Assembly: GCF_017351175.1 (NCBI RefSeq)
Contig: NZ_JAFMPN010000009.1
Location: forward strand, 103,520 to 167,519
DNA: 64,000 bases
Source of the DNA: Desulfovibrio sp. Huiquan2017
GTDB taxonomy: Bacteria; Desulfobacterota; Desulfovibrionia; Desulfovibrionales; Desulfovibrionaceae
Direction of reading: 5' to 3'
In this document: piece by piece, positions 9,357 to 17,874 of the stretch
Position numbering within the stretch: position 1 is the stretch's first letter
Layout of the letters: each line of letters starts with the position of its first letter
Position numbers and translations under genes: made by a program
The notes under the pieces: generated by a model
What the model saw: only the letters and a program-made list of their open reading frames with translations
The model's database searches: none
Told to the model about the DNA's origin: nothing

Positions 9357-9860
9357 CTACTCAGCCTTTTTCAGGTATTTGAGCTTGGACTCGATCTCCT
9401 CGACCTTGTCCCGTTCGGGGTCGCTACGCTCAAGCATCTCCAGATGCGCGTTGAGCATACCCTTGAGCTGGACCTCGAACTGGGTGCGGGTCCGCTTCAG
9501 GGATTCGATTTCCTCGTGGATCTGCGCCAGACGGTTGTGGCCCTTGCGCACGGTATCGTCCGCCTTGGCGCGGGCCTCGTCCAGGATGAGCTGGGCTTCG
9601 CGCCCGGCAGCCACCTTGAGGTCGTCTACCATCTTCTGGGTGGACATGAGCGTGTCCCGAAGGGTCTCGTCGCGCTGTCGGTATTCCTTGAGCGCGCTTT
9701 CCAACCGCTTGATCTTCTTGCGCATGCCCTTCTGCACATCGGCCGCGTCGCCCAGGACTTCGGCCAGTTCGAGCATGAACTGGTCAACTTCCAGACGCGA
9801 ATAGCCGAGCAGGCTGCGCGAAAACTGCTTGTTGAGCAAATCGATTTTGGAAACGGTCAC
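9357..9860 (-). CDS. DivIVA domain protein
   Basis: 167-residue coiled-coil protein. The N-terminal 60 residues match the DivIVA membrane-targeting segment (SKIDLLNKQFSRSLLGYSRL, then EVDQFMLELAEVLGDAADV), followed by a long coiled coil to residue 165. In Gram-positives DivIVA marks poles and septa; in deltaproteobacteria its role is not settled, but the location beside yggT mirrors the Gram-positive order yggT (ylmG)-ylmH-divIVA. ATG 9860 with GGAGG upstream. Confidence 0.85.
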   Translation of the reverse strand: MTVSKIDLLNKQFSRSLLGYSRLEVDQFMLELAEVLGDAADVQKGMRKKIKRLESALKEYRQRDETLRDTLMSTQKMVDDLKVAAGREAQLILDEARAKADDTVRKGHNRLAQIHEEIESLKRTRTQFEVQLKGMLNAHLEMLERSDPERDKVEEIESKLKYLKKAE

Positions 9861-9883
9861 CTCGGTCCTCCTTGGTCAAAGGG

Positions 9884-10192
9884 CTACATGGGCATGCCGG
9901 AGCCCATGGAATAGGCCAACCGCAAGAGATTCCCCACAATCACGATCTGGCAGACCTTGATGGCCAGCAGAACCACGATGGGCGAAAGGTCGAAACCGCC
10001 GACAACGGCGAAGGGAATCCAACTGCGAATTTTGTAGAAGACCGGTTCCGTGATGCCACGCAGGAAACGCACAATGGGATTGTACGGGTCCGGGTTCACC
10101 CAGGAAAGGAGAGCGGAGATGATGACGACCCAAAAGTAGGCGGAAAGGACAATGTCGAGAACGGTAGCGATTGCTTGGACAATCAAGTCCAT
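9884..10192 (-). CDS. YggT family membrane protein
   Basis: 102-residue membrane protein with two hydrophobic helices (about 1-25 and 65-90) and the family motif LSWVNPDPYNPIVRFLRGIT followed by EPVFYKIR. YggT/YlmG proteins are linked to membrane organisation and, in plastids, to cytochrome b6 maturation and nucleoid distribution. ATG 10192 with GGAGG directly upstream. First of a tight series leading into divIVA. Confidence 0.88.
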   Translation of the reverse strand: MDLIVQAIATVLDIVLSAYFWVVIISALLSWVNPDPYNPIVRFLRGITEPVFYKIRSWIPFAVVGGFDLSPIVVLLAIKVCQIVIVGNLLRLAYSMGSGMPM

Positions 10193-10277
10193 GAGGCCTC
10201 CAGTCGGCGCGGCGCAAGGCGCCGGCGATTAGTATCAATGTTGGTAATTTCGCACACGGGAATGCAAGAATCAAGTC

Positions 10278-10958
10278 CTAAAACGCGGGAGCGCATCCTT
10301 TGTAGCAGCGCTGCATGACTGCCCGGATGGCCCAGAAATTCTCCACATGCACCTCGGCCTCCATGGACGGGTCCCGGTAGGCCCAGAAACGCACCCCGGC
10401 GGCCCGTGCCGCCAATTGGTCCACCACGGAATCCCCGATGTAGGCCACTTCGTCCGGACGCACGCCGTGCTCCTGCATAATCCGGAACAACCCCTCGGGG
10501 TGGGGCTTGGGCTTGCTGACCACGCAGGAAGTGATGATCGGGTGGAAGAATCCTTCCAGATCCATGAGCTTGAGGACCAGATTCATGGACGTGCCCCGGC
10601 TGGTGTTCACGGCAAGTCCGAATCCGGCCGAGCGCAGCCACCACAGGAACTCACGGATACCGTCCGAACGCTTGAAGTACGGCGCCAGGGAGGCCTGATT
10701 CATGGTCCGGCCGATGGCGAAGGCCCGCGCAAGCTTGTTCTCGGGCACAATATGGCGCAAGGCCTCTTCGTGGGTGCGCGTATGCACAAAGTACCGTTCC
10801 GCGTCGCTCAGGGGCGGCATGCCCAGTTCCTTGCGGATGGTGCCGTAGTAAACCATGTTGGCTTCAAAGGAATCAATCAGCACGCCGTCGTTGTCAAAAA
10901 CAACGGTCTTGACCCCCTCGACAAGGCGGGGGTTCATCAACGGATTGGCTGTCGCCAT
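10278..10958 (-). CDS. HAD-superfamily phosphatase
   Basis: 226 residues with the four HAD motifs in order: VVFDNDGVLIDS (nucleophile Asp, residues about 19-30), the NTSRGTS motif II, KPKPHPEG with its Lys, and YIGDSVVDQLAA for metal binding. The helical cap of about 75 residues between motifs I and II resembles phosphoglycolate phosphatase / beta-phosphoglucomutase relatives. Substrate is unknown. It follows two uncharacterised genes by 16 nt and probably shares their transcript. ATG 10958 has GGAGAAG upstream. Confidence 0.85.
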   Translation of the reverse strand: MATANPLMNPRLVEGVKTVVFDNDGVLIDSFEANMVYYGTIRKELGMPPLSDAERYFVHTRTHEEALRHIVPENKLARAFAIGRTMNQASLAPYFKRSDGIREFLWWLRSAGFGLAVNTSRGTSMNLVLKLMDLEGFFHPIITSCVVSKPKPHPEGLFRIMQEHGVRPDEVAYIGDSVVDQLAARAAGVRFWAYRDPSMEAEVHVENFWAIRAVMQRCYKGCAPAF

Positions 10959-10974
10959 GCGTCTTCTCCGAAAG

Positions 10975-11757
10975 CTATTTGAGGATTGCGACGGTCAGGT
11001 CCTTCAACGCGGCGGGCATGCCCTCGGGGGCCCTGCGGCGGCAACCGAACTTCCAGGCGGGAGCCGTTGCCCTGGACAGGCCGTCCTCACCGTCCTCAAA
11101 CACAAGGCCGAACTCCTCCCAGACCTCGAATATCTCGGGGTCGGCGCAGACCAGCTCCGTGTCCGCAGGCAGAAACGCAGGCAGGGATTCGACCACCCGC
11201 TGCCAGGGCAACCGAACCTCCTGACCGTCGGAGGTACCTCCGGTATGGCTCAAAGTGTCGCCCAGAACGGTCTCCCGTTCGCCCAGGCTGTCCTCTTCGT
11301 CCACGCCGATGGACTGGTCCATGGCCTCCCATCCGTCGCGGATACCCCCTTCCAGCCCGGCCAGTTCCAGGATGCGCTCCTCAAAGAACCAGGCCAGAAG
11401 CAGCACAAACTGGGCCTTGGATCGGGCCTCGCGGGCTTCGCGGGCCTGTTTGGTGCCCTGCCCGTCGTCGAACTGACGCGACAGTTGGGCCTGGATGGAC
11501 ATGGAAGAGCCCTCGTAGAAATCGTCGGCGGTGACGGCCCCGAAATAGGCCATCTCGCCGGGGTCCTTGAATTGTTCGCCAAATCTGACGGAGTCGTTGA
11601 TCAACGCCTGGGCCGTCTTGGGATCAAGTGGGAGTTCCTCGGGCCGGAAAGCGTGGGGATCCGGCTCGTCGGTCAGGCCGGGATCGAAAAAGGTCAGCCC
11701 CTCAAGGTCGTCGCCGGACCACAATTCGGGGTGCATGTAGGGAAATGCCAGCAGCAT
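10975..11757 (-). CDS. Uncharacterised acidic protein
   Basis: 260-residue soluble protein, not recognised. It begins MLLAFPYMHPELWSGDDLEG and is acidic in its centre, with a helical region QFVLLLAWFFEERILELAG and a basic tail (KFGCRRRAPEGMPAALKD). No signal peptide. Start 11757 was chosen because an upstream in-frame extension has the low-quality composition of out-of-frame sequence and overlaps the gene before it. It lies 16 nt after a Cys-rich gene and 16 nt before the HAD phosphatase, so the three are probably co-transcribed. I recall similar uncharacterised proteins in Desulfovibrio but assign no function. Confidence 0.7.
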   Translation of the reverse strand: MLLAFPYMHPELWSGDDLEGLTFFDPGLTDEPDPHAFRPEELPLDPKTAQALINDSVRFGEQFKDPGEMAYFGAVTADDFYEGSSMSIQAQLSRQFDDGQGTKQAREAREARSKAQFVLLLAWFFEERILELAGLEGGIRDGWEAMDQSIGVDEEDSLGERETVLGDTLSHTGGTSDGQEVRLPWQRVVESLPAFLPADTELVCADPEIFEVWEEFGLVFEDGEDGLSRATAPAWKFGCRRRAPEGMPAALKDLTVAILK

Positions 11758-11773
11758 GCGCTTTCTCCTTGGT

Positions 11774-12145
11774 CTATTCGTCGCTGTTCGGATCGAAATG
11801 GCGGCACCGTCCGTCGCATCGGGGCAGTCCCATGACGCAAACCCCGTCCAGATGGTGCCCGCACCCCGGCGCAACCGCTCCAGGGCGGTAGGCGTACATC
11901 CCGCAGTGGAAGGTATCGCGGGCCAGACGCTGGAACTGCATCCCCCAGAGGTCAGGAACCGCATCCTCCTCCACGCCGAAATACTCGGCGCGGCGCAGAA
12001 AATCGTCAAAGGAAGACTCCCACCGGGCCGTAACCTGGCAGCGCCATGACTTCGTGTATCCGGGGTTGAGCCACTCTTCGTACAGACAGCGGCCGTTGAC
12101 GTGGTGCCGGCATTCCGTGCCCGGCAACCGTGAAATGGTGCCCAT
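11774..12145 (-). CDS. Uncharacterised Cys/His-rich protein
   Basis: 123-residue protein with paired metal-site-like clusters: CRHHVNGRC near the N-terminus, and a C-terminal group CGHHLDGVC followed by PRCDGRCRHFDP. The two halves look related, which suggests an internal repeat of a Cys/His metal-binding unit (zinc or Fe-S). Start 12145 has AGGGTAGGA upstream. It is the first gene of a likely three-gene unit with the acidic protein and HAD phosphatase. Function unknown. Confidence 0.7.
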   Translation of the reverse strand: MGTISRLPGTECRHHVNGRCLYEEWLNPGYTKSWRCQVTARWESSFDDFLRRAEYFGVEEDAVPDLWGMQFQRLARDTFHCGMYAYRPGAVAPGCGHHLDGVCVMGLPRCDGRCRHFDPNSDE

Positions 12146-12399
12146 TCCTACCCTTGGTTCAATGCATTGGGAAACGTCGACGGCCGAAGCCGACCCGTCA
12201 TCCTGTGCCGATGGGGATGATGTAAGGCCCGAGCATTCAATTGTAAAGTCAAACCGCCCTTTTCCCGCCCCAACCGGGCGAAAACCGTGCCTGGACCGAA
12301 CCAGGGAAATGATCAGCCGTCCTTGACTGGGCATGGTGGCGGGTGTATAGCCACTAACACAAATTATGGTGAAGACATTCACCCAATTGGAGGCTGTTT

Positions 12400-12603
12400 A
12401 TGATTGGCGGATTCGGTGTTTGGGAACTCTTGATCATTCTCGTGATTGTATTGGTCATTTTCGGCGCGAAGAAACTGCCGGAAATCGGCGGCGGCATCGG
12501 CAAGGCCATCAGCAATTTCAAGAAGGCCACCAGCGAGCCTGACGAAATCGACGTGACCCCCAAATCCACTCCCTCCGACGACGAAAAGAAAAAGGACAGC
12601 TAA
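12400..12603 (+). CDS. tatA: Sec-independent translocase protein TatA
   Basis: 67-residue TatA/E: one membrane helix ([18 protein letters not shown], residues 5-22), the hinge, the amphipathic helix with [17 protein letters not shown], and a charged tail. It forms the translocation channel for folded proteins such as the formate dehydrogenase at the left end. Start ATG has GGAGG upstream. It stands as a single gene with its own terminator; tatB and tatC are not in the window. Confidence 0.95.
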   Translation: MIGGFGVWELLIILVIVLVIFGAKKLPEIGGGIGKAISNFKKATSEPDEIDVTPKSTPSDDEKKKDS

Positions 12604-12632
12604 CCACTCTCCCATTTTCCGACAGGATTTTT

Positions 12633-12663
12633 GCCCGGTTGCCCAGCGCAGCCGGGCTTTTTT
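12633..12663 (+). terminator. Rho-independent terminator after tatA
   Basis: GCCCGG/CCGGGC stem with inner GC pairs, followed by six T, 29 nt after the tatA stop. Confidence 0.9.
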
Positions 12664-12798
12664 CGGCATTTATTCCTTTTCATTCCCCCTATGTCTTTTC
12701 CCGGAGAGGATGACTCTATCCCCGGAGTGGGCATACCAACTGTCGCGGACGTGAGAAAAAGCGCAGGGCCGGGAAGCCCAAGGAAAGGGGTCTCCGCC

Positions 12799-13365
12799 CT
12801 AGCCTTCGGCTTCCTCGGAAAAAAGCTCGAATCCCCGACGAACGTAGGCGATGCCGGAGAGGATGGTGGACAGGGCGGTGACGGTAACCAGGATGCCGAG
12901 GAAGTAGCCATAGTCGAGCCCGAAGGTTCGGTGGATCATGACCGAGACCACGAGCACGATCTGAGCGGCGGTGTTGAACTTGCTGATTCCGATGGGCCGG
13001 ATGCGGTTCTTTACGTCCACCCCCAGAAAACTGAGCACAGCCAGGCCGCCGACGATGATCACGTCGCGGGTGACCACAAGCACGACGAACCAGAAGGGAA
13101 TCCAGCCCTTGCCCCCCAGGCAGATAAACGAAGTGACCAACAGGACCTTGTCGGCCAGGGGATCCAGCACGGCCCCAAGCCGGGTGCGCTGGTCCCAGAC
13201 CCGGGCCAGGAAGCCGTCAAAGGCGTCGGTCAACCCGGCAACGGCGAAGAGCATCCAGGCAAGGTTGAAATTCTCGCCCACGTAGGCCACGACAAAAAGC
13301 GGCGTCAGCAGGATGCGAACGGTGGTCAGAATGTTCGGAACAGTCCAGATGGCATCCCGCGACAC
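12799..13365 (-). CDS. CDP-alcohol phosphatidyltransferase (PgsA-like)
   Basis: 188-residue integral membrane enzyme with about five to six helices. The catalytic CDP-alcohol motif is complete: D47, D50, G51, A54, R55, G64, D68, D72 (TDAFDGFLARVW then GAVLDPLADK). By family it makes phosphatidylglycerophosphate or a related lipid. A second, more canonical pgsA lies at 61658-62248, so this copy may use another acceptor alcohol. GTG 13365 start with GGGAGGAATC upstream. It follows two exported-protein genes in the same direction, 24 nt after the second. Confidence 0.82.
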   Translation of the reverse strand: MSRDAIWTVPNILTTVRILLTPLFVVAYVGENFNLAWMLFAVAGLTDAFDGFLARVWDQRTRLGAVLDPLADKVLLVTSFICLGGKGWIPFWFVVLVVTRDVIIVGGLAVLSFLGVDVKNRIRPIGISKFNTAAQIVLVVSVMIHRTFGLDYGYFLGILVTVTALSTILSGIAYVRRGFELFSEEAEG

Positions 13366-13389
13366 GATTCCTCCCTTCTCCGTCCCGAT

Positions 13390-14292
13390 CTATTGGCCCG
13401 GCGCGGTCAGGTGAAAACTCAGACCGCGCTGAGGCAAAAAGGCGTTGAGCAGCATTTCCAACCGGTCGCGATTGACCACGGACAGGGTCCAGGTGGCCCC
13501 GGCCCCGGCGGGCTGCATGTCCATATCCACGAGTTGGGCGTTCTGTACGGCGGCATCCCAGCCGTGAAGCACGCGGTCGAACTCCAGAACGCCATCGGGC
13601 GAGAACCAGCCGGACACGGTCAGGGTCTCACCGCCGGTCCGCGCGGCCTGAGCCGTGGGCCGGTCGAAAAATCGCGGCCACAGGGTGAACCAGGCAGTGG
13701 CCATGTCCGTGTTGACGGCCAGCCATTCCTGCCCGTCGTAGGACAAACGGCACTTCCAGGTATTCTTGTCGCTGCCTCGCTCCAGGGTGAGAACCGGCGA
13801 GGCCCCTTCCGCGGGCGCGATGCCGGTCAGCTTAATGAGATGCTGCAATGCCTGGATCTCCTCGTCGGAGAGGTCGCCAGGCCAGACCACGGTGGCGGGC
13901 TGGGGCTGCGACAAGGTGGCGAAAAGGCCCATGCCGCCCAAACTGTCGCGCAGGGAACGGCGATCGACGCGCACGTCGAGCGTCAGGCTCAGCCCTTCGG
14001 GGAAGTCCTGGGAGGAAACGACCTTATAGCCCTGAATGAACGGCTCGGCATGACCCAGAAGATATTCGCCGAGCAGTGCGCTGCGTTCCTCGGAAAGCTT
14101 GTTCGCGAGCATGACCTTTGCCTCTTCGAGCACGGCTTGGGCAAATCCCTGGGCCTGCGCCTTGGCGCGCAAATCGCGCTGGGACATGTTTTCCGCCAAG
14201 GGTTCGAAGACCTGGACCTGTCCGGCAACGGCGGGCCAAGCCGTCAACAGACAGCAGGTCATGATGAGAAAAAGAAAAGAATATCTACGCAT
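13390..14292 (-). CDS. Uncharacterised exported protein
   Basis: 300-residue protein with a signal peptide (RRYSFLFLIMTCCLLTAWPA, cleavage after AVA near residue 23). The rest is soluble, beta-rich and not confidently recognised; the early segment (AQAQGFAQAVLEEAKVM and a helix-strand pattern) recalls DUF2066-type proteins. ATG 14292 overlaps the stop of the upstream exported-protein gene by 8 nt, so the two are translationally coupled. A longer in-frame start would antedate the signal peptide and was rejected. Confidence 0.7.
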   Translation of the reverse strand: MRRYSFLFLIMTCCLLTAWPAVAGQVQVFEPLAENMSQRDLRAKAQAQGFAQAVLEEAKVMLANKLSEERSALLGEYLLGHAEPFIQGYKVVSSQDFPEGLSLTLDVRVDRRSLRDSLGGMGLFATLSQPQPATVVWPGDLSDEEIQALQHLIKLTGIAPAEGASPVLTLERGSDKNTWKCRLSYDGQEWLAVNTDMATAWFTLWPRFFDRPTAQAARTGGETLTVSGWFSPDGVLEFDRVLHGWDAAVQNAQLVDMDMQPAGAGATWTLSVVNRDRLEMLLNAFLPQRGLSFHLTAPGQ

Positions 14293-15226
14293 TGCCCGCT
14301 CCCTTGGCCGCCTGGGCCGCGTCCCCGCTGTCCGGTTCCTTTTCGGGGCGATCCACCAGAATGACCACCCGGCATCCCTCCGCAATGGGGCCGGCCTTGA
14401 CCACGGCCCGCACCAAACGGGCATCCGAGGCGGCGATGATCACATCCGTCCGCCAGGAGCCGTAAGCCCCGAGGGCCCGGACCATGAGCGGCCGATCACC
14501 GACCCGCTCGGCCAGGACCTTGGGATTGTCGTCCACAGCGTAGGCGACCATGCCCTTGTCCACCACGTTATTCCGGCTGACCAGGAAATACCCGTAGGCG
14601 CCGACCCCGTCCTGGTCGTAGACGACCGGCGCCAGAGCCGGAGTGAGCTTGACCCCGCGCGCGTCGATAACCACGCCGGTATAGCCGCGCGTGCCGCTGC
14701 CGACTTCCTCGGGCGCGTTGTCCGGCGTATCCGCCACGCCCTGCTCCGTGGCCGTGGACAGCCTCGGCGGGATGGAGCTTTGGAATTGGATGGTGTTGGG
14801 CAGGATCAACTCGGCCAGTTGGCTGCGCAGCTTTTCGGAAACAAGCACCGTCCCCGCCGCGTCGAACAGGCCCGGCCCCCGATACAGGGAGTTCTGAACA
14901 AGTCCGCGCACCTGAGCGGCCAGATCGCTGTCGCCCGACAGGAACGCCCCCACGGTCTGGTGGCCGTCGATGCGCACGGACAGGACCATGTCCAAAAGTC
15001 CCTTGCGCGCCTGGACCACGGCCTTGCGTACGGCCAAAGGCGACAGGGCAGCGTCGGATTCATCCGCGACCGCGCCCTCCACCGGGCGGACCATGATCAA
15101 TTCGCCGGTACCCCAAGCGATGGTCCCGCCAGTCCCGAAAGACTGCACGAGCCCGTCAAAGGCCAGGGCTGGCGAAGAAAAAACAAGGAATGACAAAATG
15201 ATGGGAACGAATATGCGAAACGGCAT
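14285..15226 (-). CDS. Uncharacterised exported protein, LPP20-like
   Basis: 313-residue protein with a signal peptide (PFRIFVPIILSFLVFSSPAL, cleavage after ALA near 22). The region of residues 35-240, including GTGELIMVRPVEG, LAVRKAVVQARKGLLDMVLS and YTGVVIDARGVKLTPALAP, resembles LPP20 / flagellar-lipoprotein-like domains of unknown function. No lipobox. Coupled by overlap to the second exported protein, and upstream of a phosphatidyltransferase gene. An envelope role is likely from export and context. Confidence 0.7.
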   Translation of the reverse strand: MPFRIFVPIILSFLVFSSPALAFDGLVQSFGTGGTIAWGTGELIMVRPVEGAVADESDAALSPLAVRKAVVQARKGLLDMVLSVRIDGHQTVGAFLSGDSDLAAQVRGLVQNSLYRGPGLFDAAGTVLVSEKLRSQLAELILPNTIQFQSSIPPRLSTATEQGVADTPDNAPEEVGSGTRGYTGVVIDARGVKLTPALAPVVYDQDGVGAYGYFLVSRNNVVDKGMVAYAVDDNPKVLAERVGDRPLMVRALGAYGSWRTDVIIAASDARLVRAVVKAGPIAEGCRVVILVDRPEKEPDSGDAAQAAKGAGNA

Positions 15227-15381
15227 CTATTAACTGTCCTGAAGTGTTCTAGGCCTCGCGCGGCCGGGATGGCCAAGGCATTCCCCCTGTATCGCGCTTG
15301 CCGGTTTTCCGCAAGCCGCTTGCCGCTGGGGAGACGCGGTGCTAGCATCCCCGAAGACGGCACCCCAACACGGAGCGAATC

Positions 15382-15870
15382 ATGCTTATCCATCTCATGC
15401 AGCACGGCGCCTGCCTGCCCCAAGAAGTCAACCCGAACCAACCTTTGAGCCCCGTGGGCCGGGAGCAGGTGGAAAAATCCGCCCGGGCGGCGGCCATTCT
15501 CGGCCTGCGCTTCGAACTGGTGGCGGCCAGCTCCAAGGTCCGCTCCATCCAGACCGCCGAGATCATGGCCCGGCAAGCCGGCTATCCTGTGGACCGTATC
15601 GTGGTCACGGATGCGGTGAAGGCCATGGCCCCTACAACGGAAACACTCAAGTTCATCCGCGAATACACCGGGTTGGACTCCATTCTCATCGCTGGACACC
15701 AGCCTTCCATCGGCTTGCTGGCCTCGGCCATCCTGTCGCCGGGCCACCCCGTGGAGGTGCGCGTGGAAAACGGCGGGCTCATGCAGCTCAACCTGGAACC
15801 CGGCAAACCCGCCGGGACCCTGAACTGGGCCCTGACTCCGACGCAATTGGCCGTTCTGGCCGAAAGCTGA
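15382..15870 (+). CDS. sixA: Histidine phosphatase, SixA-like
   Basis: 162-residue histidine phosphatase superfamily protein of SixA size. Expected landmarks are present: the N-terminal strand and catalytic His in LMQHGAC (H8), SSKVRSIQTAE with its Arg, and AGHQPS with the second His. The usual Arg-His-Gly is Gln-His-Gly, so the first phosphate-binding Arg is replaced. SixA removes phosphate from phosphohistidine proteins such as HPt domains or PTS proteins. Single gene, convergent with miaA (its stop abuts the miaA stop). Confidence 0.78.
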   Translation: MLIHLMQHGACLPQEVNPNQPLSPVGREQVEKSARAAAILGLRFELVAASSKVRSIQTAEIMARQAGYPVDRIVVTDAVKAMAPTTETLKFIREYTGLDSILIAGHQPSIGLLASAILSPGHPVEVRVENGGLMQLNLEPGKPAGTLNWALTPTQLAVLAES

Positions 15871-16800
15871 TCAGTCCCGCTCCGCAATCCACTTCTCCAC
15901 CAAATCGGCCACGGCTTCGTTGTCGCCCGGCGCGAACCAATGGATGTCGGTTTCCTTGTTGAACCAGGTAAGCTGCCGCTTGGCGTAGGCCCGAGTATTC
16001 CTGGCCCACCGCCCGCGCGCCTCGGCCATGGTCGCTTGGCCGCGCAGGAAATCCAGCAGTTCGGCGCAGCCGATGCCGGTCCAGCCCGGCGCGTCCGGAT
16101 CCGGGCAACGGGCGAAAGCGGCCCGCGCCTCGTCCAAGGCCCCGCGCTCGAGCATGACGTCGATGCGCCGGTCCAGGTGCGGCTCCAGATCGTTCAAGGC
16201 CATGCGCATGCCCACCTTGAGCGCTTCGTAAGGGGCCGGGGCATGCTCGCTCTCGGTGTGCCACCAGGTCATGGTCCTGCCCGTGGCCAGGTAGACCTCG
16301 GTGGCCCGGGCATTGCGCTGGGTGTCGTTGGGATGGATCTTGGCCGCGTAGTCCGGGTCGGTACGCGACAGTTCGGCGTGCAGGGCCTGCGGCCCTTCGG
16401 CCTCGACACGGGCCAGGACCTTGCGGCGGACATCCCCGGGGATCTCGGGGATGGGCGCAATGCCGGACAACAGCGAACGGAGATAGAGCCCGGTGCCGCC
16501 CACGAGGATGGGCAGCCGACCCAGCGCGCGCACGGCCTCGATCCTTTCCACGGCCAGTTCCACGAACCGCGCGGCGGTCATTTTTTCTTCCGTGGGCAGG
16601 AAACCGTAAAGATGGTGCGGGCAGGCCGCACGTTCATCCGCATCGGGCTGGGCCGTAATGACCGGGAAGTCGCGATAGACCTGGCGGGAATCGAAGTTGA
16701 CGACGCTTGCGGGAAGGCGCCCGGCCACGGCGATGGCCGCCGCGGTCTTGCCCGTGCCCGTGGGGCCGAGCAGGCAGACGATGGGAGGCTGGCGGCTCAT
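15871..16800 (-). CDS. miaA: tRNA dimethylallyltransferase
   Basis: 309 residues. Transfers the dimethylallyl group to A37 of tRNAs reading U-starting codons. P-loop LLGPTGTGKTAAAIAVA at the N-terminus, FDSRQVYRDF for base/tRNA recognition, and the MiaA signature VGGTGLYLRSLLSGIAPIPE. ATG 16800 overlaps the coaD stop (ATGA). Last of coaD-miaA in a series with rsmD and a beta-CASP nuclease. Confidence 0.95.
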   Translation of the reverse strand: MSRQPPIVCLLGPTGTGKTAAAIAVAGRLPASVVNFDSRQVYRDFPVITAQPDADERAACPHHLYGFLPTEEKMTAARFVELAVERIEAVRALGRLPILVGGTGLYLRSLLSGIAPIPEIPGDVRRKVLARVEAEGPQALHAELSRTDPDYAAKIHPNDTQRNARATEVYLATGRTMTWWHTESEHAPAPYEALKVGMRMALNDLEPHLDRRIDVMLERGALDEARAAFARCPDPDAPGWTGIGCAELLDFLRGQATMAEARGRWARNTRAYAKRQLTWFNKETDIHWFAPGDNEAVADLVEKWIAERD

Positions 16801-17324
16801 ATGTAGTGGTTTTGTCCCCACTCCTGGGGCTTGACGCCGTACTTGACGGACAAAGCCGTGGCCACCGGGCCGGGGACCAGGCCCCGGATGTCGCCGCCGA
16901 ATTGGGCCACTTCCTTGACTATGGTGGAGCTCAAGTACATCCACTTGAAATCGGTCATCATGAACACGGTCTCGATTTCGTGCCTGAGCTTGCGGTTCAT
17001 CAACGCCATCTGGAACTCGTACTCAAAGTCCGAAACCGCACGCAGGCCGCGCATGATGGACCCCGCCCCCCGGCTCTCCACATAATCAATGAGCAGGCAG
17101 TCAAAGGACTCCACAGTGACCCTCGGCTCGTCGCGGAACACATCCCGGGCCAGGGCCACACGCTCACCCACGGTGAACAGCGTTTTTTTGGGCGTGCTTT
17201 CAGCCACGCCGAGGATGATGTTGTCGAAGACGTTCAGCCCCCGGCGGGTCAGGCCCACATGGCCCATGGTCAGAGGGTCGAAGGTGCCGGGGTAGACGGC
17301 CAGCCTCGGGTTCAATTTCGCCAT
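16797..17324 (-). CDS. coaD: Phosphopantetheine adenylyltransferase
   Basis: 175 residues, normal length. Penultimate step of coenzyme A synthesis. Nucleotidyltransferase motif YPGTFDPLTMGH (residues 11-22) and the C-terminal WMYLSSTIVKEVAQFGGDI, equivalent to the ISSS-hRE motif. ATG 17324 chosen for the MAKLNPRLAVYPGTF start. It overlaps the end of rsmD by 13 nt; rsmD-coaD pairing is common in bacteria. Confidence 0.96.
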   Translation of the reverse strand: MAKLNPRLAVYPGTFDPLTMGHVGLTRRGLNVFDNIILGVAESTPKKTLFTVGERVALARDVFRDEPRVTVESFDCLLIDYVESRGAGSIMRGLRAVSDFEYEFQMALMNRKLRHEIETVFMMTDFKWMYLSSTIVKEVAQFGGDIRGLVPGPVATALSVKYGVKPQEWGQNHYI

Positions 17325-17872
17325 ATTAAAATCCTGGTTTGACCGTATTCGCGGTCGGTTAGCAACTCCAAGGCCCCCACGGGGCCATCCTGCGGCGCTT
17401 CGACGGCATGTTCCACCTCGGCCAGGACCAGCGCCCCCGGGGCGATCCAACCGTTTTCGAGCGCCGCTTCAAGAGCCGGGACAAGAAGATCCCGGCCATA
17501 GGGCGGGTCAATGAAAACCAGATCGAAAGGCAGGTCCGGCCTCTTGGACAATACCCCGAAAAGGTCCTTGCAGACCACCCTGAAATGTTGTTTGTCCACC
17601 TTGAGGTCCGCCAGGTTGCGACGGATCAGCGCGGCGGCCTTGGGACTCTTCTCCACGAACCAGGCCATGGGCGCGCCCCGGCTGAGGCATTCCAACGCCA
17701 GAGAGCCGGACCCGGCGAACATGTCGATGACCCGCGCCCGACCGAAGTCCACGCCGCGCGCCATGAGCATGGAAAAGACGGACTCGCGCACCTTCATGGT
17801 CGCGGGTCGGTAGCCGGGGCCCTCGCAGGTCAATATCCGGCGCCCCTTGTATTGTCCTCCAACGATGCGCAC
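17312..17872 (-). CDS. rsmD: 16S rRNA (guanine966-N2)-methyltransferase
   Basis: 186 residues with start GTG 17872 giving the typical MRIVGGQYKGRRI N-terminus. SAM-binding VIDMFAGSGSLALECLSRGA and the catalytic FIDPPYG motif are present. Modifies G966 of 16S rRNA. Separated by 2 nt from the upstream beta-CASP nuclease stop and overlapping coaD downstream. Confidence 0.93.
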   Translation of the reverse strand: MRIVGGQYKGRRILTCEGPGYRPATMKVRESVFSMLMARGVDFGRARVIDMFAGSGSLALECLSRGAPMAWFVEKSPKAAALIRRNLADLKVDKQHFRVVCKDLFGVLSKRPDLPFDLVFIDPPYGRDLLVPALEAALENGWIAPGALVLAEVEHAVEAPQDGPVGALELLTDREYGQTRILIWRN

Positions 17873-17874
17873 GG

